In this document: piece after piece, positions 1 to 5,935 of the stretch
Layout of the letters: each line of letters starts with the position of its first letter
How positions within the stretch are numbered: position 1 is the first letter of the stretch
DNA from: [Eubacterium] saphenum
GTDB taxonomy: Bacteria; Bacillota; Clostridia; Oscillospirales; Ruminococcaceae
Reading direction: 5' to 3'
Length of the DNA: 6,997 nt
NCBI GenBank assembly: GCA_004554555.1
Contig: SFLN01000100.1
Location: forward strand, 1-6,997
Made by a program: the position numbers and the translations under genes
Notes under the pieces: model-generated
What the model saw: the letters and a program-made list of their open reading frames with translations, nothing else
The model's database searches: none
Told to the model about the DNA's origin: nothing

Positions 1-64
1 TTCCCAAATTTCCGAAAGCCAACTCTAATTTGCAGTCAAGCGATGCCCTGCCGAAAATTTGCAC

Positions 65-105
65 AAAAAAATTCGGCTTCCGAGGGGCAGTCGGAAACCG
101 AATTT
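65..105 (-). terminator. Intrinsic terminator read on the minus strand
   Basis: Bases 69-83 and 91-105 form a 15-bp inverted repeat around a 7-nt loop. Read on the minus strand, all 15 positions pair, one of them as G-U (positions 77 and 97). Read on the plus strand, that position becomes a C-A mismatch. The minus-strand stem runs straight into seven U (complement of the A run at 65-71), the classic intrinsic terminator layout. The plus-strand stem is followed only by TTTCGTGCC, so leftward transcription is the better reading. It would end transcripts from the promoter at 168-196. Confidence 0.62.
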
Positions 106-161
106 CGTGCCGTTTTAAAAAGCCTAACAGCAAAATTTATGGAGGATTCGTTCTTTATCTT
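65..161 (-). ncRNA. Candidate leftward small RNA or attenuated leader, about 97 nt
   Basis: A predicted transcript starts about 7 nt past the leftward -10 box (near base 161) and ends at the U tract at 65-71. It has an unstructured-looking 5' part of about 56 nt followed by the terminator hairpin, which is a common small-RNA architecture. The 5' part contains AAUCCUCCAU (complement of 140-149), whose CCUCC is complementary to GGAGG ribosome binding sites. No good open reading frame lies inside it. It could instead be the leader of a gene left of the window, with the hairpin acting as an attenuator. I do not recognise it as a known RNA family. Only sequence signals support it. Confidence 0.35.
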
Positions 162-167
162 AACTAT

Positions 168-196
168 ATTTTACCATATAAATTTTTGAAAATCAA
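168..196 (-). promoter_or_regulatory. Leftward sigma-A-type promoter with extended -10
   Basis: On the minus strand there is TTGATT (191-196), a spacer of exactly 17 bp (174-190), then TAAAAT (168-173). A TGG immediately before the -10 gives the extended -10 motif. The -10 matches the consensus at 5 of 6 positions and the -35 at 4 of 6. Predicted transcription starts near 161 and runs toward the left edge. The TGTAAC array begins 15 bp upstream of the -35, a place where an activator could touch polymerase. Confidence 0.55.
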
Positions 197-211
197 TATA
201 TATGACAAAAC

Positions 212-270
212 TGTAACCATTTTCCGCTATTTTGTAATTATTTGTAACTTTTTTGTAACCTTTTTGTAAC
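212..270. promoter_or_regulatory. Helically phased TGTAAC box array (WalR/PhoP-like operator)
   Basis: TGTAAC occurs at 212-217, 243-248, 254-259 and 265-270, with TGTAAT at 233-238. Start-to-start distances are 21, 10, 11 and 11 bp, so all five boxes lie on one face of the helix. The last three are separated by exactly 5 bp, which fits the published WalR (YycF) site TGTWAH-N5-TGTWAH. Read on the other strand the unit is GTTACA, close to the Bacillus PhoP unit TTHACA with the same spacing. The array therefore looks like a binding site for an OmpR-family response regulator. Which regulator, and which of the two divergent promoters it controls, is not shown by the sequence. Confidence 0.5.
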
Positions 271-288
271 CTTTGCAAAAATTTTTTC

Positions 289-308
289 TGAAAAATCCGT
301 GAAAAATC
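289..308 (+). repeat. TGAAAAATC direct repeat, 11-bp period
   Basis: The 9-bp word TGAAAAATC appears at 289-297 and again at 300-308, separated by CG, giving an 11-bp period like that of the TGTAAC array. It lies just upstream of the operon promoter. It may be a second regulator site, or part of a series of A tracts (276-280, 291-295, 302-306, 311-316) spaced at roughly a helical turn that would bend the DNA. Chance is also possible in such AT-rich sequence. Confidence 0.35.
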
Positions 309-319
309 ACAAAAAAGAC

Positions 320-348
320 TGTTCAAAACATTATTAATATGGTATAAT
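320..348 (+). promoter_or_regulatory. Operon promoter with extended -10 (TGGTATAAT)
   Basis: A perfect TATAAT (343-348) is preceded by TGG (340-342), an extended -10. The -35 is poor: TGTTCA at 320-325 has a 17-bp spacer and TTCAAA at 322-327 has a 15-bp spacer. The extended -10 may compensate, or an activator may be needed. Transcription should start near 355, giving a leader of about 32 nt before the cysteine desulfurase. No other promoter is evident between here and the right edge, so it may serve all six genes. Confidence 0.6.
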
Positions 349-357
349 ATAAGATGT

Positions 358-390
358 ATGAAAATATCTGAACGAGGTTTTTTAAAGTGA
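358..390 (+). CDS. Possible 10-codon leader peptide overlapping the next start
   Basis: An ATG at 358 opens a 10-residue frame, MKISERGFLK, ending in TGA at 388-390. The stop overlaps the GTG start of the cysteine desulfurase as GTGA, an arrangement that often marks translational coupling. The ATG lies only a few bases past the predicted transcript start, so it would be translated nearly leaderless, with no ribosome binding site. Such a short frame may be chance, and I give it low confidence. Confidence 0.15.
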   Translation: MKISERGFLK

Positions 391-1487
391 TTTATCTTGA
401 CAATGCCGCAACAACCAAGCCTTGCCGCGAATGTGTAAAGGCGGTGAGCGAGGCTATGGAATTATCTTTTGGAAACGCAAGCTCCCTGCATAAAATGGGG
501 ACTGCTTCCATCAATATCATAAACCGCACAAAACAAGCCGTTCTCAAAGCGCTTGCGCTGAACGGGGCGGCGCTCGACGGCGAAATTCTCTTCACCTCGG
601 GTGCAACCGAGAGCAGCAACACCGCGCTGCTCGGGCTGAATTTGCGCGCGGGCAGCAAAATCGTCACCACCAAAATCGAGCATCCGTCCGTAGCACGAGT
701 TATCGACAGGCTTGAGGAACGCGGCTTCAATGTCGTGCGGCTTGCGCCAAAGGATTGCGAGGATTTTGTGGGCGCGATTATCGATGAGGTTGACCAAAAC
801 ACATCGCTCGTGAGCTGTATGGCGGTCAACAACGAAACAGGTTTCCAAAACGACGTCAAGCGGCTCTACAAAGCGGTTAAGGCGAAAAATCCGCGCACGT
901 TCGTCCATATCGACGCGGTTCAGGGTTTTCTCAAAGTACCGCTCGACGGAGATTTAATCAGCGTTTCCGGTCACAAAATTCACTCTTCCAAAGGTATAGG
1001 CGCGCTCTACATAAAAAAAGGCGTCACCCTTTCCCCGCTGCTTTTGGGCGGCGGTCAACAGAAAAATCTGCGCTCCGGAACCGAACCCGTTGAGCTTATC
1101 GCGGGGCTTGAAGCTGCCGTAAAAGCCTACAAGTACGATTATGAACGCTTTTCCGTACTAAAACAGCAGCTTCTCGGCGGGCTGTCCGAGATAAAGGACG
1201 TTTCGGTGAACTCGGACGACAAGTGTCTGCCGAATATCGTCAATTTCAGCGTTCGCGGAGTGCGCTCCGAGATTATGCTCCACTCGCTTGAACAGCACGA
1301 CATCTGCGTGTCCAGCGGCTCGGCTTGCTCAAAAGGCAAAACCAGCAACGTTCTCGCGGCGTTCGGCGTTTCCGATAAGGACGCGGACTGCGCGGTTCGC
1401 GTGTCCATGTGCGCCGAGAACACCGAGCAGGAAATCGCGTTCCTATGCGAAAAAATTGCCGAAACCGCAAAGCGTATCAGAAGGTAA
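387..1487 (+). CDS. Cysteine desulfurase (group I, NifS/IscS type)
   Basis: This PLP-dependent cytosolic enzyme (366 aa) removes sulfur from L-cysteine, leaving alanine and an enzyme-bound persulfide to be passed to an acceptor. It opens with the family signature MIYLDNAATT. The PLP site is visible: His99 (EHPS), Asn149 (NNETG), Asp176 and Gln179 (HIDAVQG), and Lys197 in SGHK as the Schiff-base lysine. Cys314 in SSGSACS is the catalytic cysteine, and the loop type fits group I. RSGTEP at 229-234 is also conserved. It is a little shorter than the usual 380-400 residues but looks complete. The start is GTG, with GAGG at 374-377 nine bases upstream, and begins right at the conserved N-terminus. 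ThiI lies two genes downstream, so this is probably its sulfur donor for tRNA 4-thiouridine, like NifZ with ThiI in Bacillus. A wider role in Fe-S assembly cannot be excluded. Confidence 0.93.
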   Translation: MIYLDNAATTKPCRECVKAVSEAMELSFGNASSLHKMGTASINIINRTKQAVLKALALNGAALDGEILFTSGATESSNTALLGLNLRAGSKIVTTKIEHPSVARVIDRLEERGFNVVRLAPKDCEDFVGAIIDEVDQNTSLVSCMAVNNETGFQNDVKRLYKAVKAKNPRTFVHIDAVQGFLKVPLDGDLISVSGHKIHSSKGIGALYIKKGVTLSPLLLGGGQQKNLRSGTEPVELIAGLEAAVKAYKYDYERFSVLKQQLLGGLSEIKDVSVNSDDKCLPNIVNFSVRGVRSEIMLHSLEQHDICVSSGSACSKGKTSNVLAAFGVSDKDADCAVRVSMCAENTEQEIAFLCEKIAETAKRIRR

Positions 1488-1490
1488 AAT

Positions 1491-1856
1491 ATGAATTTTT
1501 TGTTTGTTGGTCTGGGCGGAGCGGTCGGCGCAATGCTCCGCTATGCAATCAGCCTTATCCCGTACAAAAGCGATTTTCCCGTGCTCACGCTTGTCACAAA
1601 CCTTTTGGGCGCGTTTCTGATAGGCTTTATCAGCGGCGCTGCCGAGAAAAAAGGCTTGTCCGACAATCTCGTGCTGTTCCTCAAAACAGGCGTGTGCGGC
1701 GGCTTCACCACCTTTTCAACCTTCTCTCTCGAATCGTATAAGCTGTTTCAGTCAAACCACGCGGTTTCGGCGGTAATCTATATGGTTCTGAGCGTTGGGT
1801 TGTGTCTGGCGGGAGTGTTCCTCGGAATGTTCTGCGCTAAAAAAATTTTTAAATAA
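1491..1856 (+). CDS. Fluoride ion channel CrcB/Fluc
   Basis: This small inner-membrane protein (121 aa) exports fluoride through a dual-topology dimer. Four hydrophobic segments are visible, at roughly 2-22, 31-50, 60-82 and 91-117. Family marks are GGAVGAMLRY with Arg17, the conserved Asn37 in LVTNLLG, and GVCGGFTTFSTFS (67-79), whose Phe75 and Phe78 correspond to the fluoride-coordinating phenylalanines and whose central break binds a structural sodium ion. It starts 3 bp after the cysteine desulfurase stop, with AGAAGG at 1479-1484 overlapping that stop codon, so the two are surely cotranscribed. Only one copy is present here, which suggests a homodimer. Fluoride riboswitches often precede crcB, but there is no room for one in the 3-bp gap. 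Expression probably follows the operon promoter. Confidence 0.93.
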   Translation: MNFLFVGLGGAVGAMLRYAISLIPYKSDFPVLTLVTNLLGAFLIGFISGAAEKKGLSDNLVLFLKTGVCGGFTTFSTFSLESYKLFQSNHAVSAVIYMVLSVGLCLAGVFLGMFCAKKIFK

Positions 1857-1857
1857 T

Positions 1858-1861
1858 GAGG
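1858..1861 (+). promoter_or_regulatory. Ribosome binding site that sets the thiI start
   Basis: GAGG sits 5 bp before ATG 1867, right after the crcB stop. The open frame extends upstream to an ATG at 1795, inside crcB, but that start would add 24 residues not typical of ThiI and has no such site. The family-like N-terminus (KEIILAKYGEIALKG) begins at 1867. Confidence 0.7.
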
Positions 1862-1866
1862 TTTTT

Positions 1867-3060
1867 ATGAAAGAAATTATTCTTGCAAAATACGGAGAAA
1901 TTGCCCTCAAGGGCGACAACAGAAGCACTTTTGAGGATATGCTCGTCAAAAATATCAAGCGGCGCTTGAAAAAAATCGGCAAGTTCGAGTACTGGCGCAG
2001 ACAGAGCACAATTTACATCGAGCCGCTTGAGGACTCGGATATCGAAGCTGCGCTCGAAAGTCTGAAAAACGTTTTCGGTATCGGCGCAATTCAGCGCTGC
2101 GCGGTGTTTGAGAAGGATTTTGAAGTTGTTGCGGCAAATGTCGGCGAGTACCTCAAACCTGCGCTTGAAAACGCAAAAACGTTCAAGGTTGAAGCAAAGC
2201 GCTCGGACAAGTCTTTCCCGCTCAAATCGCCCGATATTCAGCAAAAGCTTGGCGATGTCGTGCTCGATAATTTCCCGCATCTGGGCGTGGACGTGCACAA
2301 TCCCGAGGTTACGGTGCGGCTTGAAATCCGCGACAACGGCGCTTATCTCTCCGCTCAGCGAATTGTCGGCGCAGGCGGAATGCCCGTAGGTTCAAGCGGA
2401 AAGGCGCTGCTGATGCTCTCGGGCGGCATCGACAGCCCCGTTGCCGGTTATATGATGGCAAAGCGCGGACTTGTCGTTGACTGCATACACTATGTAAGTC
2501 CCCCTTACACCTCCGACAGAGCGCGGCTTAAAGTCGAGAAGCTCTGCGAGGAAATGACGGAATTCTGCGGAAATATCATCTTCTACTGCGTTCCGTTCAC
2601 CGAAATTCAAGAGGCTATCCGCGACAACTGCCCCGAGGAATATTTTACCGTTATAATGCGCAGGCTGATGGTTAAAATCGCGAACAAAGTCTGCAAACGC
2701 GATAAATACGGCGCGATTATCACGGGCGAAAGCTTGGCGCAAGTCGCTTCGCAGACGCTCTCGGCGCTCGGCTGCACAAACGCCGCGGCTGAGTTTCCCG
2801 TATTCAGACCGGTTATCGGTATGGACAAAATCGAAATCACCGAAATCTCCCGCAAAATCGGCACCTACGAAACCTCAATCCTCCCCTACGAGGACTGCTG
2901 CACCGTTTTCTCACCCAAGCACCCCCGCACAAAACCCACGCTCGAGGAAATTATCGCGGCAGAGAGCAGCTTTGATTTCGACAAGATGATTGACGAGGCA
3001 GTCGAGAAAACCGAGGTCAAGCGCTTCAAGTACGGCGAGAAAACCGTTTTTCTTGAATAA
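1867..3060 (+). CDS. thiI: tRNA 4-thiouridine synthetase ThiI (tRNA sulfurtransferase)
   Basis: ThiI activates U8 of tRNA with ATP and inserts sulfur received from a cysteine desulfurase, giving s4U; in some bacteria it also supplies sulfur for thiamine thiazole. The protein has 397 residues. An N-terminal ferredoxin-like part (1-60) opens with KEIILAKYGEIALKG, followed by a THUMP domain (about 60-165) for tRNA binding. The PP-loop pyrophosphatase domain has its ATP loop SGGIDS at 185-190. The motif PYEDCCTVF carries Cys344 and Cys345; one probably matches the catalytic Cys344 of the E. coli enzyme. The C-terminal rhodanese domain of E. coli ThiI (482 aa) is missing, as in Bacillus, so persulfide must come directly from the desulfurase. 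That desulfurase is probably the first gene of this operon. The gap to crcB is 10 bp. Confidence 0.95.
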   Translation: MKEIILAKYGEIALKGDNRSTFEDMLVKNIKRRLKKIGKFEYWRRQSTIYIEPLEDSDIEAALESLKNVFGIGAIQRCAVFEKDFEVVAANVGEYLKPALENAKTFKVEAKRSDKSFPLKSPDIQQKLGDVVLDNFPHLGVDVHNPEVTVRLEIRDNGAYLSAQRIVGAGGMPVGSSGKALLMLSGGIDSPVAGYMMAKRGLVVDCIHYVSPPYTSDRARLKVEKLCEEMTEFCGNIIFYCVPFTEIQEAIRDNCPEEYFTVIMRRLMVKIANKVCKRDKYGAIITGESLAQVASQTLSALGCTNAAAEFPVFRPVIGMDKIEITEISRKIGTYETSILPYEDCCTVFSPKHPRTKPTLEEIIAAESSFDFDKMIDEAVEKTEVKRFKYGEKTVFLE

Positions 3061-3094
3061 CTGAAACCATTTCCGCATTTATCGGGTATTATTT

Positions 3095-3607
3095 ATGGAA
3101 GAAAAAATTTACGAAAAAATCGCTTTCCTGTCGCAAAAGCTCGTCACGCTTTGCAAGGAAAACGGAAAAAAAGTTTCGACTGCCGAAAGCTGCACGGGCG
3201 GTATGATTTCTGCGGCAATCACAAGCGTTTCGGGAAGCTCGTCCGTCATCGAGCTCGGGGTTTGCTCCTATTCAAACAGGATTAAAAGCGAAATTCTCAA
3301 AGTGTCTGACCAAACGCTCGCGGAGTACTCCGAGTACAGCAAAAGCTGCGCGGAAGAAATGGCGCGCGGCGTGAGGACGCTCTCGGGCGCGGATTACGCG
3401 GTTTCGACAACGGGCGTTGCCGGTCCCACGGGCGACAGCCCCGAGCACCCCGTCGGCGAGGTTTTCATCGCGGTTTGCTCCGAAAAGAGTGTTCTCGCCC
3501 AACGTTTTTTGTTTGACGGAAACCGCGGGCAGGTTCGGGCAAAAGCGTGTGAAACCGCTCTGGAACAGCTTATTTCGGTTATCGAAAAAGATTTGGATTT
3601 ACAATAA
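3095..3607 (+). CDS. pncC: Stand-alone CinA C-terminal domain: NMN amidohydrolase PncC
   Basis: This cytosolic enzyme (170 aa) probably hydrolyses nicotinamide mononucleotide to nicotinate mononucleotide and ammonia in NAD recycling. The family motif AESCTGG (30-36) holds the likely catalytic Ser32. Tyr59 and Lys64 in YSNRIK fall in the region of the catalytic Tyr/Lys of the family. STTGVAGPTG (104-113) and FDGNRGQVR (140-148) are also typical. The N-terminal molybdopterin-binding-like domain of full-length CinA (about 410 aa, common in Clostridia) is absent, so no competence-linked role should be assumed. The start at ATG 3095 has only a weak GGG at 3084-3086, which may mean lower expression or coupling to thiI, whose stop is 34 bp upstream. 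No terminator or promoter is seen in that gap. Confidence 0.9.
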   Translation: MEEKIYEKIAFLSQKLVTLCKENGKKVSTAESCTGGMISAAITSVSGSSSVIELGVCSYSNRIKSEILKVSDQTLAEYSEYSKSCAEEMARGVRTLSGADYAVSTTGVAGPTGDSPEHPVGEVFIAVCSEKSVLAQRFLFDGNRGQVRAKACETALEQLISVIEKDLDLQ

Positions 3608-3634
3608 TTTTTACATTTACACGGAGGAACTAAA

Positions 3635-4831
3635 ATGGCTAATTTGGACGATTTTGACAGCAACGCAGGCAAATCCTCGAAAAACCGCAAGCCTGTAAAC
3701 AAAAGCAATCACGGCTCTAACGATAAAATAAAAGGCAGAAAAACTCCCAAGAAAAAAGGCTTTGCGGGAGTTGTTGCAGCGGTTTTGCCGCAGGCGGACG
3801 ACTCCACGGGCGAAAAGGCAAGAAAAGCGTTTTTGCTTTTTGCAGTCGCCGCGCTAATCGGCTCCCTGATTTTCCTCGGCTGGCAGCTTTTCAACCTCAA
3901 GGAAGGCGCAAAAACCAACAACAATATCATCAACATTGCAGGCGAAACCGTCGATTCCTCGCTTCAGCAGTCGTACACTATCCCGCAGCAAATCGATAAC
4001 CCGATTATGACGGAGGTTACCTCGGCAGGTACCGAAGAGCCCGAATACATTGACCTCACGCCCGTTGTAAACATACCGCTCGATATCGATTTCAACGCGC
4101 TTAAGGAAATCAACCCCGATGTCCGCGCGTGGATTAAAATCACCGGCACGCTCATCAACAACCCCGTTGTTGTCGGCACCGACAACTCCTACTACCTCAG
4201 CCACGATTTTAACGGAGAAGAATCCGTTTCGGGCACAATTTTCTCGAGTTACCTCAATAAATGGGACGGAACCGATGACAATACCATTCTTTTTGGGCAT
4301 AATATGCACACGGGAGAATTTTTCGCTTACGTCAACCACTACGTTCCTTACGACGCTTCCAGCGAGCCGCTCGCCTTCTACAAGGTTCACCCCACGATTA
4401 TGATGTCTACGCCCGACGGCGGCTGCGCGACCTACAAGATTTTCGCGGGTATGGTTGCCAACACGCAGTCCAAATACGGCGAGGTTTTCAGATACGTTGA
4501 CAAAACCAAGTTCACCGATGTTGACGATTTCAACAACTTCATCATCGACGTTATGGACAGAAGCTGGTTCTTCACCGACGTTGACCTCACCTACGGCGAC
4601 GAGCTGCTCACTCTCTCAACCTGCTGGTGGCCGCTCGGCAGAGAGGTCGATACGCGCTGGGTGCTCTTTGCGCGAAAGGTTCGCGAGGGTGAAAGCGAAT
4701 ATGTCGATACTTCCAAGGCTTATCGAAACTATCAGCCAAAATTGTTTGACTACTATTATGATATCATCGGTGGTTCGTGGACCGGAAGCGTTTGGGACAA
4801 GTCCAAGCTCTTGAGCTACAACGGGCAATAA
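3635..4831 (+). CDS. Class B sortase, first of three tandem copies
   Basis: Sortases cut a sorting signal in secreted proteins and join them to the cell wall or to pilin partners, outside the membrane. This one has 398 residues. Residues 1-64 form a lysine-rich, probably cytoplasmic, tail, longer than in the next two copies. A membrane helix spans about 65-86, followed by a polar linker to about 150. The catalytic beta-barrel carries His222 (GHNMHTG), Cys330 (TLSTCWW) and Arg341 (TRWVLFARKV). Class B hallmarks are TLSTC and the extra helix before it (302-310). About 48 residues follow the barrel, ending in an aromatic GGSWTGSVWD tail shared with the neighbours. A strong GGAGG at 3623-3627 supports the ATG. 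It lies 27 bp after pncC with no terminator between. The substrate is not in the window. Confidence 0.9.
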   Translation: MANLDDFDSNAGKSSKNRKPVNKSNHGSNDKIKGRKTPKKKGFAGVVAAVLPQADDSTGEKARKAFLLFAVAALIGSLIFLGWQLFNLKEGAKTNNNIINIAGETVDSSLQQSYTIPQQIDNPIMTEVTSAGTEEPEYIDLTPVVNIPLDIDFNALKEINPDVRAWIKITGTLINNPVVVGTDNSYYLSHDFNGEESVSGTIFSSYLNKWDGTDDNTILFGHNMHTGEFFAYVNHYVPYDASSEPLAFYKVHPTIMMSTPDGGCATYKIFAGMVANTQSKYGEVFRYVDKTKFTDVDDFNNFIIDVMDRSWFFTDVDLTYGDELLTLSTCWWPLGREVDTRWVLFARKVREGESEYVDTSKAYRNYQPKLFDYYYDIIGGSWTGSVWDKSKLLSYNGQ

Positions 4832-4855
4832 CTCTCGCTCCCGAAAGGAGTAACT

Positions 4856-5917
4856 ATGGCAAATTTTAAAGAAAAAGAAAATATCTTCATCAGAATTCTG
4901 AAATATCTCATTCCGTGGAAGGGTGACAAGCCCACGGAAATTATCAGAAAAATCGTGTTTCTGGCGGCGCTTGTCACGCTGATTGTCAGCGGCACAAACC
5001 TTATTCTCGCGCAGGTTAACCGTATCACCGACAACTCGCTTAACGAGGAAATTACCGAGATTTATCACGGCACCGCAGCCTCAAAGGTTGAAATCAACAC
5101 CGAGAGCCGCGAGGAAATTGTAAAAGAACACCCCGAAATTCAAGAGCGATTTATCCCGCTTCTTGAAATCAACAAGGATACTGTCGGCTGGCTTACCGTC
5201 GGCAACGAGGACTTCATCGACTACCCCGTTCTCCAGGGCGATGACAACAAATTTTACCTCAGCCACAATTTCAGAAAAGAGGAAAGCCGCTCGGGTTCGC
5301 TCTTTCTGGATTACCGCAACACAATTACCGCCGACAATCAGTCCGCGAACATCGTGATTTACGGGCACAATATGCAGTCGGGCGAGTACTTCGGAAAGCT
5401 CATCTACTACTTCAACTACGCCGTTTCGCAGGCTGACCACAACGATATCAGCTTCTATAAGGAACACCCAACCATAACGTTCAGCACTCTCTACAAAACC
5501 TCAACCTACAAGATTTTCGGCGGTATGATTGTAAACACGCAGCCCGAAGCAGGCGAGGTTTTCAAGTATCACAATATCCACAACTTCGCTACAAAAGCCG
5601 AGTTTGACGATTATTGCGCAAAGGTTCTCGACCGCTCAACCTTCATCAACCCCGACGTTGACCTCAAATACGGCGATAACCTTATGACGCTTTCAACCTG
5701 CGTTCTCGGCACCGCTTACGGCAACACCGATTTGCGCTGGGTTATGTTTGCACGCGAGGTTCGCGAGGGCGAGGACGAAACCGTTGACGTTTCAAAGGCT
5801 TATGCAAACCCGAGTCCCCTTTTCTACGACCTTTACTACGCAACGCGCGGCGGCGAGTGGAAAGGCAGAGGCTGGGACGAGAGCATAATTCAAGGCTATA
5901 AGAAAGATACCCCTTGA
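4856..5917 (+). CDS. Class B sortase, second of three tandem copies
   Basis: A 353-residue membrane-anchored cysteine transpeptidase. The short cytoplasmic N-terminus (1-31) ends in WKGDKPTEIIRK, followed by a membrane helix at about 32-52. The extracellular domain has His171 (YGHNMQSG), Cys282 (TLSTC) and Arg294 (DLRWVMFAR), a complete class B set. The tail after the barrel (REGEDETVDVSKAY, then GGEWKGRGWD) closely follows that of the first copy. The segment around the membrane helix instead resembles the third copy (RKIVFLxALV in both), so this gene is intermediate between its neighbours. GAAAGGAG at 4843-4850 lies 5 bp before ATG 4856. The gene ends in a double stop, TGATAG. The substrate is unknown. 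Confidence 0.9.
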   Translation: MANFKEKENIFIRILKYLIPWKGDKPTEIIRKIVFLAALVTLIVSGTNLILAQVNRITDNSLNEEITEIYHGTAASKVEINTESREEIVKEHPEIQERFIPLLEINKDTVGWLTVGNEDFIDYPVLQGDDNKFYLSHNFRKEESRSGSLFLDYRNTITADNQSANIVIYGHNMQSGEYFGKLIYYFNYAVSQADHNDISFYKEHPTITFSTLYKTSTYKIFGGMIVNTQPEAGEVFKYHNIHNFATKAEFDDYCAKVLDRSTFINPDVDLKYGDNLMTLSTCVLGTAYGNTDLRWVMFAREVREGEDETVDVSKAYANPSPLFYDLYYATRGGEWKGRGWDESIIQGYKKDTP

Positions 5918-5921
5918 TAGA

Positions 5922-5928
5922 GAAAGGA
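5922..5928 (+). promoter_or_regulatory. Ribosome binding site of the third sortase
   Basis: GAAAGGA is 7 bp before ATG 5936. Two more in-frame ATGs follow within six codons (5945 and 5951), but they would leave too long a gap to this site. An in-frame TAG at 5918-5920 bars any longer frame. Confidence 0.65.
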
Positions 5929-5935
5929 TTGCTCC

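Larger units (their letters stand above)
1..386. other. AT-rich intergenic regulatory region, no convincing long gene
   Basis: This stretch lies upstream of the rightward operon. It holds a hairpin terminator read leftward, a leftward promoter, a phased array of TGTAAC boxes, a second 11-bp direct repeat, and the operon promoter. A + strand frame of 79 codons (30-269) runs through the hairpin, the leftward promoter and the repeat array. It has no ribosome binding site and an unconvincing product, so I do not call it a gene. The sequence is much richer in A and T than the genes to the right. A leftward gene may begin beyond the left edge. Confidence 0.7.

Noticed and set aside
2..64. Leftward frame starting with GTG just after the minus-strand terminator and open to the left edge
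   Set aside because: Only 21 codons are visible, the U tract sits where a ribosome binding site should be, and the residues match nothing I recognise.
50..77. GCCGAA (50-55) could pair with TTCGGC (72-77) as an antiterminator
   Set aside because: It would work only for rightward transcription, where the hairpin lacks a proper U tract. In the leftward RNA this segment is made after the terminator, too late to matter.
141..146. GGAGGA resembling a ribosome binding site on the plus strand
   Set aside because: No ATG, GTG or TTG follows at a usable distance.
30..269. Open frame of 79 codons on the plus strand
   Set aside because: It crosses the hairpin, the leftward promoter and the TGTAAC array, has no ribosome binding site, and its Phe/Tyr/Ile-rich end reflects AT-rich DNA rather than a real membrane protein.
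1488..1490. Fluoride riboswitch before crcB
   Set aside because: Only 3 bp separate crcB from the preceding gene, and no such structure is evident in the upstream coding sequence.
1795..1866. Upstream in-frame ATG extending ThiI by 24 residues
   Set aside because: It lies inside crcB, has no good ribosome binding site, and the family N-terminus begins at 1867.
3061..3094. Possible terminator or promoter between thiI and pncC
   Set aside because: No stem with a T run and no -10/-35 pair could be seen in these 34 bases.
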